Shown here in pieces: positions 54,643-62,778 of a DNA stretch of 64,000 nt. The first letter of the stretch is position 1, and every line of letters begins with the position of its first letter. The position numbers and the translations under genes are program-made. This DNA comes from Thermococcus onnurineus NA1. GTDB taxonomy: Archaea > Methanobacteriota_B > Thermococci > Thermococcales > Thermococcaceae. The stretch lies in assembly GCF_000018365.1 (NCBI RefSeq), contig NC_011529.1, positions 992,001 through 1,056,000 of the forward strand. Direction: 5' to 3'. The notes under the pieces are model-generated. The model worked only from the letters and a program-made list of their open reading frames with translations, searched no databases and was not told the DNA's origin.

Positions 54643-55709
54643 GGTTGCTCAACTACAACCTCTTCGGTGAGAGCCATGGGAAAGCCATTGGGGTTGTCAT
54701 CAGGGGAGTGCCCCCCGGGATCGAGGTTCGGGAAGGGGAGCTCACGGCAGAGCTCGAAAGGAGGAAGGGGATAAGGAGGTTCGCAACGAAGAGGAAGGAG
54801 GAGGACAGACCCGTTATACTCTCGGGAGTCTTCAGGGGACACACCACGGGGACGCCAATAGCCGTCGTCGTGGAGAACCGGGACGTTGAGTCATCCTACT
54901 ACGAGGAGATAAAGGACACTCCAAGACCGGGACACGGGGACTATCCGGCCAGAATAAAATACTTCGGCTACAACGACTACAGGGGGGGAGGGCACCTGTC
55001 GGGCAGGCTCACGGTCGGGATCGTGGTGGCTGGATACTTCGCCAAAAAGATACTGGAGAGGTTTGGGATCGAGGTCAGGGCTTACATAAAGAGGATAGGT
55101 CCCGTTGAGGCTAGGGAGTTGAGCGTCGAGGAGGTGTTCTCATCGGAGAACCCGTACTGCCCCGACGAAGAGGCCTTCGGGGAGATGCGAGAGGTTATGG
55201 AAGACGCTAGGAAGAGCGGGGACAGCGTTGGAGGGATCGTGGAAGCTGTGGCAAGGAACGTTCCCGCAGGGTTGGGCGGTCCATATGAAGAGGACATTGA
55301 AGCAGATCTGGCCTCGGCTTTCTTCAGGATACCTGCGGTCAAGGGGGTGGAGTTCGGTTTGGGCTTCAGGTTTGGGGAGCTCAGGGGAAGTGAAGCCAAC
55401 GACCCCTTCATCATAAGGAACGGTAAGGTCGTTACTGAGACGAACAACCACGGGGGCTTTCTCGGTGGAATGACGACGGGCATGCCAATAGTGGCCAGGG
55501 TTGTCATAAAGCCCACCCCGTCGATATACCTTCCCCAGAGAACGGTGAACATTGGGGAGATGAGAGAGGAGTGGATAAGGCTAAGAGGACGCTTTGATTC
55601 GTGTATCGTCCCCAAGGCCCTTCCCGTCGTTGAGGGGGCGATGGCCATAGTCTTGGCGGATCATCTGCTCAGGAGAATGGCCTGGGTGGGGTTTGAAAAT
55701 GCAAGATAG
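54639..55709 (+). CDS. aroC: Chorismate synthase
   Basis: Forms chorismate from EPSP with reduced FMN. The 356-residue chain has FGESHGKAIGVVIRGVPPG, RPGHGDYPARIKYFGYNDYRGGGHLSGR, DAEADLASAF-like DIEADLASAFFR, NNHGGFLGGMTTG and a C-terminal DHLLR. The ATG overlaps the aroA stop (ATGA). No reductase domain is present, so reduced flavin must be provided separately. Confidence 0.96.
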   Translation: MRLLNYNLFGESHGKAIGVVIRGVPPGIEVREGELTAELERRKGIRRFATKRKEEDRPVILSGVFRGHTTGTPIAVVVENRDVESSYYEEIKDTPRPGHGDYPARIKYFGYNDYRGGGHLSGRLTVGIVVAGYFAKKILERFGIEVRAYIKRIGPVEARELSVEEVFSSENPYCPDEEAFGEMREVMEDARKSGDSVGGIVEAVARNVPAGLGGPYEEDIEADLASAFFRIPAVKGVEFGLGFRFGELRGSEANDPFIIRNGKVVTETNNHGGFLGGMTTGMPIVARVVIKPTPSIYLPQRTVNIGEMREEWIRLRGRFDSCIVPKALPVVEGAMAIVLADHLLRRMAWVGFENAR

Positions 55710-55941
55710 GGTTCTTAAAATAAAGGAGCTCAGAGGCGAGATCGACAGGATAGATGAGGAGATAATCAAACTGCTCGAGAAGAGGCTCGAAGTTGCTAGG
55801 GAGATAGGGACGCTAAAGGCCGCGGCGGGCCTGCCCATTATAGACAATGAGCGGGAGAGGGAGGTTTTAGAAAGGGCCAAAAAGTTCAGGAGAATTTTTG
55901 AAGCAATAATAGCGGTGAGCAGGGATGTTCAACATCTATGA
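55699..55941 (+). CDS. Chorismate mutase, AroQ type
   Basis: An 80-residue monofunctional mutase, MQDRVLKIKELRGEIDRID then EEIIKLLEKRLEVAREIG and GLPIIDNEREREVLERAKK: the three-helix AroQ fold with Arg, Lys and Glu of the active site. It forms prephenate from chorismate. ATG 55699 follows GGTGGGGTTTGAAA; a TTG two codons upstream is possible. It overlaps aroC by 11 bp and the aminotransferase by 17 bp. Confidence 0.93.
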   Translation: MQDRVLKIKELRGEIDRIDEEIIKLLEKRLEVAREIGTLKAAAGLPIIDNEREREVLERAKKFRRIFEAIIAVSRDVQHL

Positions 55942-57019
55942 GTTCTTCAACAGGATAAACGAACTCGACCCTAAAATAAGGCTAGACGCCGGCCAACCAG
56001 ACATCCCTGTTGATGGAGAGATAATAGCTGAAACTGTGAGAGCGCTTCGAGCCGGAGAGACCGGTTACACCTCAACGGCCGGGATAGGAGAGCTCAGGGA
56101 GGCCATAGCGAACCTCGAGGGGGTTTCTCCGGAGGAGGTCATGGTGGGTCCGGGTGCGAAGATATTCATCTCAGCAGTGGTAGCGAGGGCGAGGAGGATC
56201 GCAGTCGTTTCCCCTCACTGGAACGCTTACACGCTCATAGCCAATGAGTTCAAAAAGGATGTCGAGGTGATAAAGACCAGGCTTGAGGACGGATGGCTCC
56301 CCCAGGTTGAAGAGATAAACGCCGACCTGCTCATACTGAACTATCCGAACAACCCGACGGGGAGGGTTCCCTCTAGAGAAGAGCTTAAAGGAATTCTTGA
56401 AGCTGCTGAGGAAAGGGGCATCAAGGTTCTTTCGGATGAAGTCTACGCTGAGTTGAGCTTCAAGGAGCACACCCCAGTTAGGGAGCTCTACGAGAACACC
56501 ATAACTGTGAAGGGCTTCTCAAAGCTCTATTCCATGACGGGCTTCCGCCTCGGCTACGCCATAGCCCAACGGGAGGACGCCAAGAAGTTGAGAGAGTTCA
56601 TCGAGGTGACCGCCACTTGCGTGCCTCCCTTTGTCCAGAGGGCTGGGATAAAGGCCCTCGAGCTCAGGGACAGGATCAAGAAGAGGGTTAGGAACGAGTA
56701 CAGGATGAGAGTGAAAAGGGCGGTCAGGATACTCAATGGTCTGGAGTTTTATCCCCCAGAAGGGGCTTTTTACGTCTTCCTGCGCGTCCCAGGGGACGGT
56801 CTCTCCTTTGCGGAGCGGCTTCTTAACCGGGGAGTAGCTGTCTTTCCGGGAGTTGCTTTTGGCGACTATAGGAACTTCATAAGGATATCCCTTACTTGGA
56901 AAGGGTTTGAAGAGGGACTCAAGATAATAAGGGAGGAGGTAGAATGCGCATCGGAATCGTCGGCTACGGGAAGATGGGAAGGCTCTTCAGGGAGTGCCTC
57001 AGCGGGGAGCACGAGGTGA
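55925..57019 (+). CDS. Class I aminotransferase, aromatic pathway
   Basis: A PLP-dependent aminotransferase: DAGQPDIPVDGEI, LNYPNNPTGRVPS near residue 140, SDEVYAELSF, then KGFSKLYSMTGFRLGYA with the PLP Lys. It lies between chorismate mutase and prephenate dehydrogenase, so it probably transaminates arylpyruvates or prephenate. The last 25 residues (CASESSATGRWEGSSGSAS...) read into tyrA out of phase for 76 bp and look non-native: the usual stop seems to have been lost just before the tyrA ATG. Start ATG 55925 follows GCGGTGAGCAGGG. Confidence 0.92.
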   Translation: MFNIYEFFNRINELDPKIRLDAGQPDIPVDGEIIAETVRALRAGETGYTSTAGIGELREAIANLEGVSPEEVMVGPGAKIFISAVVARARRIAVVSPHWNAYTLIANEFKKDVEVIKTRLEDGWLPQVEEINADLLILNYPNNPTGRVPSREELKGILEAAEERGIKVLSDEVYAELSFKEHTPVRELYENTITVKGFSKLYSMTGFRLGYAIAQREDAKKLREFIEVTATCVPPFVQRAGIKALELRDRIKKRVRNEYRMRVKRAVRILNGLEFYPPEGAFYVFLRVPGDGLSFAERLLNRGVAVFPGVAFGDYRNFIRISLTWKGFEEGLKIIREEVECASESSATGRWEGSSGSASAGSTR

Positions 57020-57714
57020 GGGTGTACTCGCAGCACGAGAGAATGGACTTCAGCTCGCTGAGGGAGCTTTACTCGTGGGCAGAAATTATAGTTCTAGCCT
57101 CATCCCTCTCCATACTTCCACACCAGCTCAAGGAGCTCTCTACACTTTCAAAGGAACTCGGAGGGACAAAGGTAATCTTCGACATAGCGACGTTCAAAGC
57201 AGACATTGTTGGCCTTTACAGGCACTTTCCGAGGGAGGTTAAGGTCGCCAGTGTCCACCCAATGTTTGGGCCTGGGACGGCTTCCCTACGAGGCAGAAGG
57301 TTCATAGTGGTTCCAGTCCCGGGGAGGGAGGAGGATTCTAAGGTCGTTGGGGAGTTAATAAAATCCCTTGGCGGAAAAGTGGAGTTCCTTGAGGCCAGAA
57401 CCCACGACAGGATCATGGGCTTCGTCATAGGCGTTCCCTACTTTCTGGGACTCTCCTATCTGGCGCTCTCAATAGAGAGAGGGCTGGGAAGGTTTGGGGG
57501 CACTTCCCACGCTTTCTTAGAGACCTACGGGAAAGCCGTTCTCAACGACTCGCCGGACTTCGTCGAGGAGGTTCTTAAACGCTCAAGGGGGGAGATAGAG
57601 GAGTTCCTGCAGTTTCTACGAGAAGGGAAGCCGAACCCGAGCAAGCTTAGAAAGAGGCTTAGTGAGGAGGAGATAAAGAAAGCCTACGAAAGGTTCTACA
57701 GGGCTTTAGAGTGA
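56944..57714 (+). CDS. tyrA: Prephenate dehydrogenase
   Basis: Oxidative decarboxylation of prephenate to 4-hydroxyphenylpyruvate. The 256-residue protein opens MRIGIVGYGKMGRLF, an NAD(P)-binding fold, and has VASVHPMFGPGTASLRGRR near residue 98 with the conserved His, then VEFLEARTHDRIMGFVIGVPYF. It is the last clear gene of the operon; no prephenate dehydratase for phenylalanine is in view. GGGAGGAGGTAGA precedes ATG 56944. Confidence 0.93.
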   Translation: MRIGIVGYGKMGRLFRECLSGEHEVRVYSQHERMDFSSLRELYSWAEIIVLASSLSILPHQLKELSTLSKELGGTKVIFDIATFKADIVGLYRHFPREVKVASVHPMFGPGTASLRGRRFIVVPVPGREEDSKVVGELIKSLGGKVEFLEARTHDRIMGFVIGVPYFLGLSYLALSIERGLGRFGGTSHAFLETYGKAVLNDSPDFVEEVLKRSRGEIEEFLQFLREGKPNPSKLRKRLSEEEIKKAYERFYRALE

Positions 57715-57941
57715 TAAAATACTCCTTACCGCCTCGTTGACGTCAGTCACGTCCCTGCCGACCATCAAGAAGTCGAAATTGCCGTATTCCCTCCAGTAGT
57801 TCTCCACCAAGAGCTCGTCGTTGTGGGTGTCGCCGATGTAAATGCCACATTCCCCTAATGAGCTCCCAGAGGGCGCGGAGGTCGGGCTTCACGTAGAGCT
57901 CCCTTGTCACGGCGTTCTTGAAGCGATAGCTACAAATTTCA
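57706..57941 (-). pseudogene. HAD-family hydrolase remnant
   Basis: The minus strand reads YRFKNAVTRELYVKPDLRA and LWELI, then after a one-base shift YIGDTHNDELLVENYWREYG and FLMVGRDVTDVNEAVRSIL to TAA at 57706. GDTHND is HAD motif IV. The N-terminal half with the nucleophile Asp is absent, so this is a decayed C-terminal fragment. It overlaps the last bases of tyrA tail to tail. Confidence 0.6.
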
Positions 57942-57953
57942 CAATAAAAACCG

Positions 57954-58397
57954 TCATTTTTTCAAAAATTTTTCCAGCATCTTTAAAACGTTCAGCTGGT
58001 CGGGTGTCTCAACGGCGCTTGGTTTAAGTGAGCGCACCCTTGAAAGGGCTTCACGAAGGGATAGGCCTTGAGAGTACATCAGCCACGCAACTGCCACCGT
58101 CCCGCTTCTGCCGGAGCCACCCATACAATGGATAAGAACGTGCTTGCCTTCCGCAGTGTTTTCCTCAATCCGGCGGAGGATTTCAAAGAGCTGTTCGATG
58201 CTCGGCGCCATGAAGTCAGGAATCGGGCTGTGAAGAACCTCAACTCCGCGCTTTTTCCATTCCTCCAGCGAATAGGGGAGCTCAAACTCTTCGACGAGGA
58301 CCACGATGGCATCAAATTTCTTCGCTACCTCGTCCAGCTCTCTTTCCGTTGGCATCCTTGAGAAGGCAACTCTGCCGGACGCGAACCTTGGATTCAT
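57954..58397 (-). CDS. Dual-specificity-type protein phosphatase
   Basis: A 147-residue Cys-based phosphatase: HCMGGSGRSGTVAVAWLMY near residue 90 is the HCx5R signature, with Asp in IPDFMAPS as likely general acid. Archaeal homologues dephosphorylate Tyr and Ser/Thr residues. The C-terminus ends KMLEKFLKK. A GGGGTATC-type site precedes ATG 58397. It is divergent from the DUF2202 gene. Confidence 0.9.
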   Translation of the reverse strand: MNPRFASGRVAFSRMPTERELDEVAKKFDAIVVLVEEFELPYSLEEWKKRGVEVLHSPIPDFMAPSIEQLFEILRRIEENTAEGKHVLIHCMGGSGRSGTVAVAWLMYSQGLSLREALSRVRSLKPSAVETPDQLNVLKMLEKFLKK

Positions 58398-58479
58398 GAT
58401 ACCCCAAGAGCAACTCGCAAGATGTGAGATAAATCTTTCGGAGCAGAGTTTTATTTTACATCTGTGAGAGAACCAAAAC

Positions 58480-58504
58480 GTATTTATGAACCATAGATAA
58501 ATAC
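58480..58504 (+). promoter_or_regulatory. Palindrome over promoter of first DUF2202 gene
   Basis: GTATTTAT (58480-58487) and ATAAATAC (58497-58504) are perfect 8-bp arms with a 9-bp gap. The left arm is the TATA box and the right arm lies near the expected start, so a bound dimer would hide the promoter. Confidence 0.5.
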
Positions 58505-58547
58505 CATTTTGGATTCCGGGCAGACAGCCCTTTGATGAGGTGGTAGT

Positions 58548-59285
58548 ATGAAAAAAGTCTACGCATTTTTCCTGATTGGAGCAATGTTCCTGAGTGCTCT
58601 CGCGGCCGGATGCATAAGTAACACGGAGCCTTCTACAACACCCGTTGAAACATCAACGCTCACCAACACTGTTCCACTCGTCACAGACTCGAATGGAAAC
58701 GTCAATATGCAGGATCTTCAGTCGTACATAGATTCCCTTCCCTCCGAACCTCTAACCGATGCGGAGAAAGAGGGGCTGCTCTTCATGGTCGAAGAGGAAA
58801 AGCTGGCCCATGACGTTTACACCAAACTGTATGAGAAGTGGGGACTCCAGATATTCAGCAATATCGCCAGGAGCGAGACAACCCACGTCGAGTCTGTAAG
58901 GATGCTTCTTAAGAAGTACAATCTCACCGACCCGACCGCCAATGCCGGCATAGGAGAGTTCCAGAATCCCGAGCTTCAGGCACTCTACGACCAGCTTATC
59001 GAGATGGGCATGAAGAGCGAAATCGATGCCCTTAAGGTCGGCGCTCTCGTAGAGGAGACCGACATAAGGGATCTTCAAGAGAGAATCGCAATGACAAACA
59101 AGATAGACATCATAACCGTCTACGAGAACCTCATGATGGGGTCAAGGAATCACCTCAGGGCCTTCGTGAGCCAGCTGAAGAACAGAGGCATCACATACGA
59201 GCCCCAGATTCTCAGCAAAGACGAGTACGAACAAATAATCAACAGCCCGATGGAGATGGGCGGGGGAATGGGCGGTAGGCCCTGA
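58548..59285 (+). CDS. DUF2202 ferritin-like lipoprotein, copy 1
   Basis: A 245-residue exported lipoprotein: basic start, hydrophobic core and lipobox LAAGC place Cys22 as lipid-anchored residue, then a Ser/Thr-rich linker to about 55. The DUF2202 four-helix domain follows, with EEEKLAHDVYTKLYEKWG, FSNIARSETTHVESV and LMMGSRNHLRAF, whose Glu and His residues suggest a ferritin-like metal site. Function is unknown; metal or oxidant handling at the cell surface is a guess. GATGAGGTGGTAGT precedes the ATG. A paralogue is at 60670. Confidence 0.88.
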   Translation: MKKVYAFFLIGAMFLSALAAGCISNTEPSTTPVETSTLTNTVPLVTDSNGNVNMQDLQSYIDSLPSEPLTDAEKEGLLFMVEEEKLAHDVYTKLYEKWGLQIFSNIARSETTHVESVRMLLKKYNLTDPTANAGIGEFQNPELQALYDQLIEMGMKSEIDALKVGALVEETDIRDLQERIAMTNKIDIITVYENLMMGSRNHLRAFVSQLKNRGITYEPQILSKDEYEQIINSPMEMGGGMGGRP

Positions 59286-59297
59286 ACGCCCTGTCCT

Positions 59298-59857
59298 TTA
59301 CTTCTCCTTTCCTCCATTTTCATCGTAAACCAGCAACTCACTTCCGGGAACTGAGGCGGTAAGCTTCCCGTCCCGCTCAAAAACCCACGCACCACCCGGG
59401 GAGAAGCTGTTCACGATGAAGGTTTTAATACCAAGGAGCCTGACCCTCCGGGACATGGCCTCAACGGCGACTTTGCCGGACTCCGTTTGAGCTGTTTTGA
59501 CGGTGTTGCCCGTGCAGAACTTCATCGGCTCCTGGAACTTGCGGTGTTTGAGGAGAACCCTCCCATCGCGGCCAATTAGCAGGGCAGAGTTGTAGACGCA
59601 GCTCTTGTAAGGCCCAAGGAGGCCAAAGATAACGTAGACGGAGTTTTCCTTTGCAAGCCTTCTAACCCTGAATACTATATCGTCGTAAAGTCCCGCCCCG
59701 CTGAAATCCCACTCCTCAAAGCCGGTCAGGCAGTACTCTGGAAAGACTATGAAGTCGTCCCGTGCTTCATCGCCTCATCAAAGCGCCGTTGAAACTCCTT
59801 CCAGTTGGCCTCAAAGTCTCCGATCTTCACGCGCATTGGGACTAAAGCGACTCTCAT
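59298..59857 (-). pseudogene. Nitrilase-superfamily amidohydrolase, frameshifted
   Basis: From ATG 59857 the sequence MRVALVPMRVKIGDFEANW runs on to FDEAMKHGTTS and a stop. One frame over, DDFIVFPEYCLTGFEEWDF, VYVIFGLLGPYKSCVYNS and LLKHRKFQEPMKFCTGN continue the nitrilase fold, with the Glu and Lys of the catalytic triad. The stretch with the nucleophilic Cys is missing before GIKTFIVNSFSP, so there is a frameshift and an internal deletion. The start overlaps the end of the DUF422 gene (ATGA), showing they once formed an operon. Confidence 0.75.
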
Positions 59858-60552
59858 TCTCCCAGCCTCTTGAGGCTAAGTGGAATTACCAGAACAAGGG
59901 AAATTAGGAACGCCACCATCGTCGGCACCTTAACACTCTCCGGAGCATAGACTGCAAAAGTCAGCATCTCCAGCAGATAGATGGGTGGCCCAAACTTCCT
60001 GAGGCTGTGGCATATGGAAGCATCCGAAAATCTCTCATAGAGATAGAATATCACCAGGGACACTATGAACCAGCCGGCGTAGTTTGTCCAGGGAATCCCA
60101 AACCAGTTTATTGTTGTTGAGGTTTTCCAGACCCACCCACTCCATGAGGTCATGATGGGGTCTATCGAGAGGTCAAGGACAACCATCAGGAGCGAAGCGA
60201 AGAGAAGCCTGTGGTACTTCCTCGCGAACAGAAAGCTGGCCGTGAGGTATGAGATGGCTCCAAAGATTGCCCACGCAAGAGGCACAAAGACCGCTATCTC
60301 CAGAATCTGGGGCTGAAGGTTGACGTACTCGTAACAGCTAAAAGGCAGGCACATGCGCGTGCCTACGAATTCCGCCAGAAAACCCACGAGCATCGCCCAT
60401 CCCAGCAGCGCGGGCAGGCTCTTCCACTCTCTTCTGGAGAGCAGAGCAAAGGCGAGAAAGTACAGGAGTATATAAACCGGCGACTTCTTGAGTATGTTGG
60501 CTCCGATGATGAGGAGCATTGCAGCTTTCAAACGGTTGTTGCTGTTGTCCAT
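59854..60552 (-). CDS. CruF-like (DUF422) membrane protein
   Basis: A 232-residue protein with about seven hydrophobic helices and the DUF422 marks EFVGTRMCLPFSCYEY, LDLSIDPIMTSWSGWVW and WFGIPWTNYAGWF. In haloarchaea this family hydrates a C50 carotenoid precursor. Thermococcales are not known for carotenoids, so an isoprenoid lipid or other polyprenyl substrate is more plausible here; that is inference. No good ribosome site is seen at ATG 60552. Confidence 0.82.
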   Translation of the reverse strand: MDNSNNRLKAAMLLIIGANILKKSPVYILLYFLAFALLSRREWKSLPALLGWAMLVGFLAEFVGTRMCLPFSCYEYVNLQPQILEIAVFVPLAWAIFGAISYLTASFLFARKYHRLLFASLLMVVLDLSIDPIMTSWSGWVWKTSTTINWFGIPWTNYAGWFIVSLVIFYLYERFSDASICHSLRKFGPPIYLLEMLTFAVYAPESVKVPTMVAFLISLVLVIPLSLKRLGE

Positions 60553-60610
60553 GTAGGGATTTCTTCACAGAAGGATATAAACCTGTTGCCCAGTTCTGTG
60601 AGCCGAAAGG

Positions 60611-60653
60611 CTTATAAAGTTCCATAGCATATGTAATATTAGAATTACATATG
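60611..60653 (+). promoter_or_regulatory. Promoter and 26-bp palindrome of second DUF2202 gene
   Basis: TATA box CTTATAAAG at 60611-60619. CATATGTAAT (60628-60637) and ATTACATATG (60644-60653) are perfect 10-bp arms with a 6-bp gap, centred on the expected transcription start near 60640. The site is a strong candidate repressor operator; the sequence differs from the palindrome of copy 1. Confidence 0.65.
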
Positions 60654-60669
60654 GGAAAAGGTGATGAAA

Positions 60670-61440
60670 ATGTTGGGAAAGAAAGCATTTGGGCTCCTCC
60701 TCATGGGGGTCTTGCTACTTGGAGTTTTCAGTGCAGGATGTATAACCACTGACACCGCGACGACCACCACTACTGAAACCGTTAGCTCAGCCGCAACGCA
60801 GACGTATGGCTCAGAGGCGGCCCCGCGCGGACCGCCCAGCAATGTGACAGCTGGCAGCTTTGTTGACATGGCATACAATGTGGATTACATCTATTCACTT
60901 CCAACAGAGGAGTTGACTCTGGATGAAATACAGGCTATCCTCTACATGCGGGAGGAGGAGAAGCTTGCGCGTGACGTTTACCTCACGCTCTATGACAAGT
61001 GGGGCATACCAATATTCAACAACATAGCCCGGAGCGAGCAGATGCACATGGACATGGTGCTGGCTCTCATAGAAAAGTACAACCTCACCGACCCCGCTGA
61101 GGGCAAGGACATTGGGGAGTTCACAAACCCTGAAATTCAGGCCCTCTACGACCAGCTGATTGAACAGGGGCTCCAAAGCGAGGAGGCCGCCCTCAAGGTC
61201 GGCGCACTCATAGAAGAAGTCGACATCAAGGATCTCCAGGAGTGGCTGGCCAAGACCGACAACGAAGACATCAAGTACGTCTTCGAGAACCTCATGATGG
61301 GTTCGAGAAACCACCTCAGGGCCTTTACCAACGTGCTTTCAAGGCAGTACGGGATAACCTATGAACCGCAGATATTACCACAGGACGAGTACGAGGCCGT
61401 AGTGAGCTCCCCGATGGAGACGGGAATGTCAAGTGGCTGA
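60670..61440 (+). CDS. DUF2202 ferritin-like lipoprotein, copy 2
   Basis: Paralogue of the protein at 58548, 256 residues from ATG 60670. Signal peptide with lipobox VFSAGC, a Thr-rich linker (TDTATTTTTETVSSAA), then the DUF2202 domain: REEEKLARDVYLTLYDKWG, FNNIARSEQMHMDMV, and LMMGSRNHLRAFTNVL. The helices keep the same Glu and His positions as copy 1. GGTGATGAAA precedes the ATG; two codons upstream are alternative starts. The palindrome over its transcription start suggests tight control. Confidence 0.88.
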   Translation: MLGKKAFGLLLMGVLLLGVFSAGCITTDTATTTTTETVSSAATQTYGSEAAPRGPPSNVTAGSFVDMAYNVDYIYSLPTEELTLDEIQAILYMREEEKLARDVYLTLYDKWGIPIFNNIARSEQMHMDMVLALIEKYNLTDPAEGKDIGEFTNPEIQALYDQLIEQGLQSEEAALKVGALIEEVDIKDLQEWLAKTDNEDIKYVFENLMMGSRNHLRAFTNVLSRQYGITYEPQILPQDEYEAVVSSPMETGMSSG

Positions 61441-61633
61441 AGATTTCTTTCTTTCCTCTCCTTACTTAGCCAGAGGGGTAACGCCCCGGAGCAGTCCTAA
61501 CGGGCAGAAGTAAATATTTAAAACTCTTTTGCGTTGTAGGTTTGGTGGGCGGGATATCCCAGAACTTGGGTTACACGGACGCATTACTCTATAAAAAACA
61601 TGAGATGAGTACGATATTGAGAGGGATGAAGTC

Positions 61634-62575
61634 ATGAGAACCCACTCCTTTGGCATCGAAACCGTCCCGGTGGCGATCGCCGAAGACCTCGCTATAGGGA
61701 GCGTCCATGACGGAAAGAACTACAAAATAATGCTGGCAAAGCTCTGCGATGATGAAATAACGGCAGTGAAATTCCTCTCAGGCAAGAACGACTGGGAAGG
61801 GCACTGCGTAGCAAAGCTCAACGATGGCTACCTCATTGGAGGGGCGGTTGAAGGAATCGCAACTCCTGAGGGCGGCAGGAACTGGAAAGCATACCTCGCA
61901 AAGATTAATGAAGACCTCGAAGTTCTCTGGGAGTGGAAGTACCGCATCCTTGGAAACGAGTGCGTTTATTCAATCCTCTTCCTCTCGGACGGCTTTCTGC
62001 TCGGCGGTGAAGTTTCAGACGAGAATGGGCGGGGCTTATTCCTGATGAAGGTTGATAGAGAAGGGAATCCTATCTGGACGAGGACGCTCGGCCCGTGGAA
62101 AAACGCTGTGTTCGGCGGTTTCCTCGGGAGAAAAGACAGCCTTACCCTTATCGGGAGCGTAAATGAAGAGGGATGGAGGGTTACGGCATTTGACTTTAAC
62201 GGCAAGGGCGACCTAACCGGCAAAAGAGAGCTCACAGAGGGAATCGCCCTCAGCATGACAGAGCTGGACGGCAGAACTCTAATTGCTGGCTACAATGGCA
62301 AGGACTTCTGGATCGCTTTGGTTGGAGAGGGAATCTCGTGGGAGATAACGCTTGGAGAGGGCACTGCAACCGCTATCCTGCAGGAAGAGGACGGCATCCT
62401 CGTCGAAGGAGAGCTTGGGGGAAAGGCCACCGTTTTGAAGCTCGACTTTGATGGAAAGCCCCTCTGGAAGAAAGAGCTCTGGGAAAACGGCTGGGTCGAG
62501 GTTTTGGGCGAGGGCGTTACACTTGGGGTCAAGGAGGAAGAAGGAAAGACGGTGATGGTTGTTGAAACGATTTAG
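61634..62575 (+). CDS. Beta-propeller-like protein, unknown role
   Basis: A 313-residue protein made of repeated four-strand units, each with a pattern such as LNDGYLIGGAVEG, LSDGFLLGGEVSD, KDSLTLIGSVNEEG and LDGRTLIAGYNG, often followed by Trp and charged strands. This suggests a six- or seven-bladed propeller of the kind seen in archaeal hypothetical proteins. No signal peptide is visible. GAGAGGGATGAAGTC precedes the ATG. Function unknown. Confidence 0.72.
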   Translation: MRTHSFGIETVPVAIAEDLAIGSVHDGKNYKIMLAKLCDDEITAVKFLSGKNDWEGHCVAKLNDGYLIGGAVEGIATPEGGRNWKAYLAKINEDLEVLWEWKYRILGNECVYSILFLSDGFLLGGEVSDENGRGLFLMKVDREGNPIWTRTLGPWKNAVFGGFLGRKDSLTLIGSVNEEGWRVTAFDFNGKGDLTGKRELTEGIALSMTELDGRTLIAGYNGKDFWIALVGEGISWEITLGEGTATAILQEEDGILVEGELGGKATVLKLDFDGKPLWKKELWENGWVEVLGEGVTLGVKEEEGKTVMVVETI

Positions 62576-62590
62576 GGGAATTGATTCAGC

Positions 62591-62778
62591 ATGAGGCCCG
62601 TAATCCTCAAGGGCGAGAAGATTTCGCTCGCAGTACTCCTCCGTGAGGATCTGAAGAAAAGCTGGGAGTGGTTCAACGACAGGAGCACTGTTAAGTACCT
62701 CTTCAACTCCGCCTGCACGCCGGAGCGACGGGCGATACATTGACGAGCTGATCTACGAGAGATTCCGGGAGGAGTCGC
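62591..62778 (+). pseudogene. GNAT acetyltransferase remnant
   Basis: MRPVILKGEKISLAVLLRED then WEWFNDRSTVKYLFNS is the N-terminus of a RimJ/RimL-type GNAT acetyltransferase. It stops at TGA 62741 after 50 residues. In another frame RYIDELIYERFREESRDKE continues the family pattern but runs straight into the next gene at 62779. The acetyl-CoA-binding half is missing, so this is a truncated, frameshifted fragment. Confidence 0.62.
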
